From contig OZ023185.1 of NCBI GenBank assembly GCA_963995505.1, positions 186,001 through 250,000 of the forward strand: DNA of 64,000 nucleotides, read 5' to 3'. The notes beneath the pieces were generated by a model, which saw only the letters and a program-made list of their open reading frames with translations, had not been told where the DNA came from and ran no database searches. This document shows positions 61,113-64,000 of this stretch, in pieces (positions within the stretch are counted from its first letter, which is position 1; every line of letters starts with the position of its first letter). Source of the DNA: Hypericum androsaemum. Taxonomy: Eukaryota > Streptophyta > Magnoliopsida > Malpighiales > Hypericaceae. Position numbers and translations under genes: made by a program.

Positions 61113-62891
61113 GGGAAAATAGATCGTGGGTCCCTGACTTATGTCGTAATTAAGGTTAGAATCTCTGTTATTCAAAATATTATTTTTTCGTCCCTGTTTT
61201 TTTGTAAAAATGCTGGTCTAAGGGCTAACGTTACCACTCAATTTTTGATTTTTGTCATATGAAATGACATTTATGCCCTTACAAAAAAAATCATCATCAA
61301 GAACAACCCAGAAACCCATTCAACCTCATTATGGGTTGCGACAAAACCCAACCCCATTCACCGACGACAATAGCTTCACCGACGGCGGCGGCACTGACGA
61401 CCAAAACGAACACAAATTCTTGGTTCTCTAACCTAACAATCAACTAAAGAACACATATCCCAGGTATGTGTATCCCTGAAACTCGCCGGACATTTTCAAC
61501 AAGTCGTCGTGTCGCCGGATTTTTTAAACCGAAGAGATGTCTAGTCCGATGCCTGAGCCGTACAACCTTTTGGCAGAAATTTTATAAATTTAACTCAGAT
61601 TTGGCTCTTGTTCATGTTCATGTTCACGACTCTTGGTCTAAACTGGAATCAAGAATTGGCTTCTGGTTTGGAAGTTTCAAGGTTGAAAGCCTTGGGCAAA
61701 TTTTTTTAAAAGTTCACGAATTTGAAGATCTGGGTGAAAAGTTTATGGGTTCATGTTCATATGTTTGGCTTTTGGGTTGCCAAGCTTCTGGGTTCATGTT
61801 CATTTGTTTACTCCCCTAAAATTACTTGAATAATTCTGGGTTCGTGACCTTTCAATTCACAACTTTTCTTCTTATGTATAATTCATTTAACAAGATGGAG
61901 AGAGGAGTAGGGATGGCAGAAATATCCATACTCTGAGGGTCGGATCCTCCCTTACTCTACGGGTCTAGGGTATGTTGACTTTGACTGGGTCTAGGGTAGG
62001 GTATGAGTATGGGTCCATATTTAGAGGTAGAGTCTAGGGTAGGGTATGAATCTATAGCTAGACCATATGTGTCGGACCATACCCTTACATTTTTACCCTA
62101 TTTTAGACTCTACCCTAATTAGACTCTAGTTAGACCATTGTTAGACCGTATTGATAATATATATAATATACTTTACGGTTAACTTTAACATATTTATTAT
62201 GTTATTCCGTAATTAGCTTAAAAGATGTCGTGAATGATGGATCATTAAAAGCTGACATGCTATATTTTTTTATTTATATTTTTCTTTTGTTGAATTATTT
62301 ATGTACTTCAAACTCTAAAAGAAAAACCTTGGACTATTGAAATTAAATTACAAAATTTGATATTTCATCAATTTTCTATTGAATGTTGATGTGTAGCGTA
62401 GTAGATGTCTTGAATTTATTTAAATTTTATATAAAAATTAAGTTTTGATTAAAAATAATCAAAATGCAGAACGTTAAAGGGTCGGACCCTGCAGACCCTG
62501 TAGACCCTGGGTCTCCAGGAGGGTAGGGTATGAATCTAACAATAAAAAATTTGTAGGATCGAGAGTAGGGTATGGGTCCATCCAAAAAAACTAGGGTAGG
62601 GTAGGATCCTATCAATACCCTACCCTACCCATTGGCATCCCCAGAGAGGAGTGGAGAAGCGAGAGACGAGAAGGGAGGATGGAGGAGAGTGGGGAGGACT
62701 CTTTTATTTTTTAATTAAATGGTATAAAGGTCATTTCATATGACAAAAAATACGAAAAATGAGTGCTAACATCAGCTAGAGACCGGTGATCAACATTTAT
62801 AAAAAAATAAGGATGGTAAAATAATATTTTAAATAATAAAAATCTTAACCTTAATTATAACATAAGCCAGAGATCTGAAGACAATTTTTCC
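61113..62891. mobile_element. Mutator-like element with nested hAT MITE, 1,779 bp
   Basis: Inverted arms of about 175 bp (61113-61283 and about 62715-62891) share GACTTATGTCGTAATTAAGG-like and TTTGTCATATGAAATGAC text. The left end is GGGAAAATAG, like the termini of the MITEs at 10663 and 15791. Flanking 9-bp duplication TAATAACGA (61104-61112) / TAATAATGA (62892-62900), one mismatch. The non-repeat interior has a 118-codon frame at 61466-61819 with no recognisable family. It could be a captured host fragment (Pack-MULE style), but this is inference. Confidence 0.82.
61908..62643. mobile_element. hAT-type MITE, 736 bp
   Basis: Begins TAGGGATGGCA and ends TGGCATCCCCA, imperfect inverted termini. 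Perfect 8-bp duplication GAGAGGAG at 61900-61907 and 62644-62651, the duplication size of hAT elements. The interior is full of GGGTAGGGTATG/CATACCCTACCC motifs near both ends. It inserted into the MULE-like element. Confidence 0.92.
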
Positions 62892-62900
62892 TAATAATGA

Positions 62901-63772
62901 AGAGAATCCTTTTATTTTCTACAACTCCCACGTTTTTTTTAAGAGATACAACTCCCACGTTGGGCCGGCTGTTATACAACACTTTTTGGTTCCCAGTCCA
63001 ACAATGGCCACGGGTCTAGTGGGCTTGGTTGAATATGGACTCGCAAGGGAACACTTTTCTTTGGAGATTTCGGGAGAATCTATTATTGTTGGATTCTATA
63101 TTAAAAATAGTTATTTCAACTGTATTTTTTTATTTTCATGAATTTAAAATTTTTATTATTTTTCTAGATACTGATTTGTGAATAATGACTAATCTACCAT
63201 TTTTTAATGTGCCAACTGCCAATAAATAATAGTAATTTTATTGTCATTACACCAGGAGGACATGATTAATACGAATAGTTACTAAAATCTAATAGAGAGA
63301 GTGAATTCTAGAACACGACCATACGTTCAACCACGTTTCTTAGTTTGCATTTTGGCTGTATGTTATTCCTCTCAGTTTATCTGCGTGCATTTTTTATGGT
63401 CAATGGCAAGTCATTTATATTGACTGATCATACTTTTTTTGTATTTTGAATTAAAGTAAACACGTAAATTTATGATTTTTAGTCTTTGAGAAGTGAAGGA
63501 AGGGATTGTAAACATCATATGAGCTGTCCCCTTATTATTTGTCTATCAATCGAGATAGGAAGCATTTGCAACAGTGTGATATAGCTATACTTGTCATAAA
63601 CAAAATAAAATTGATATCCCGATAATTAGTTATTTATTGGTGTACATATAACTGGGTCACCCCATCAATGTATACACTATGAATTACCCAAAAAAAAAAA
63701 CTATACACTATACACGATCAAGCTAGGGGACAACCCTAATAAGTAGCAATATTATAGCAAGACAGAATTAAT
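62901..63772. other. Spacer before the terminal gene
   Basis: AT-rich DNA; the right part probably includes the 3' untranslated region of the minus-strand gene at the window edge. No other feature. Confidence 0.45.
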
Positions 63773-64000
63773 TCACACCATGGACGCCGATTGCCGATGA
63801 TGGGCGAGGGGAGTGTCAGGAACCAGGTCGGACGAGTCCCCATTCTCATTCTCCTGCTCTGTCACCAGCGGCCTCACCACCGACTTAGGATTGTACTGCT
63901 GGACCACCAAAACCGACGCCGTGTTGGAGAACTCCGACGATGCCAAGAAGCTCCCCACGGGTCCCAGCTCCGGGCAGTCCGGGGTATTCACAAGCATGCC
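63773..64000 (-). CDS. Unrecognised protein, C-terminal part (partial)
   Basis: The frame is open from the window edge to TGA at 63773-63775, giving at least 75 residues, with no splice acceptor evident, so the 5' part lies outside. It begins [20 protein letters not shown] and contains [16 protein letters not shown], then a polar, probably disordered tail ending QSASMV. Codon usage is GC-rich at third positions compared with the surrounding AT-rich DNA, as expected for a real exon. I do not recognise the family. Confidence 0.65.
   Translation of the reverse strand, partial: GMLVNTPDCPELGPVGSFLASSEFSNTASVLVVQQYNPKSVVRPLVTEQENENGDSSDLVPDTPLAHHRQSASMV

Overview
This is nuclear DNA of a flowering plant, most likely a eudicot. 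The genes have many short exons with GT-AG introns, and the proteins are plant types: a mitochondrial lipoamide dehydrogenase, a plant PP2C, a galectin-domain GT31 galactosyltransferase and a giant VPS13 with PH, C2 and DysF-like modules. The AT-rich spacers hold plant-type LTR elements, MULE and hAT MITEs and a LINE tail. The species cannot be named from the sequence. There is no rRNA, no CRISPR array and no bacterial operon.

Layout. Bases 1-904 carry the 5' end of a PIG-O gene (minus strand, running off the left edge). Bases 1644-6707 are a complete but non-autonomous LTR retrotransposon with a perfect 5-bp target duplication; its interior contains a second, antisense LTR. Bases 7696-9535 are mitochondrial lipoamide dehydrogenase (2 exons), 12078-13400 a PP2C phosphatase (2 exons) and 17054-19731 a GALT-type beta-1,3-galactosyltransferase (7 exons), all on the minus strand. 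Two fold-back Mutator-like MITEs with 9-bp target duplications (10663-11148 and 15791-16661) and a 22-bp minisatellite lie between them. Bases 20425-27460 are a repeat graveyard: a solo LTR nested in another solo LTR, a deleted copia element carrying the same LTR, an ARM-repeat pseudogene, minisatellites and a LINE 3' tail.

Bases 28296-59452 are one gene. I could assemble 63 in-phase exons on the minus strand, encoding about 4,242 residues of a VPS13 bridge-like lipid transfer protein: chorein domain, PH domain, VPS62-like adaptor-binding repeats, C2, DysF-like segment, SHR-BD and VPS13 C-terminal region. Downstream, 61113-62891 is a third MULE-like element into which a hAT-type MITE (61908-62643) has inserted. 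The last 228 bases hold the 3' end of an unrecognised minus-strand gene.

The host genes are ordinary housekeeping or membrane/glycan genes and are not functionally clustered. Lipid and glycan biology recurs (GPI anchor synthesis, galactosylation, lipid transfer), but nothing shows co-regulation. The interest lies in the nested transposon history and in the size and domain content of the VPS13 gene. I did not find a new defence or gene-expression system.
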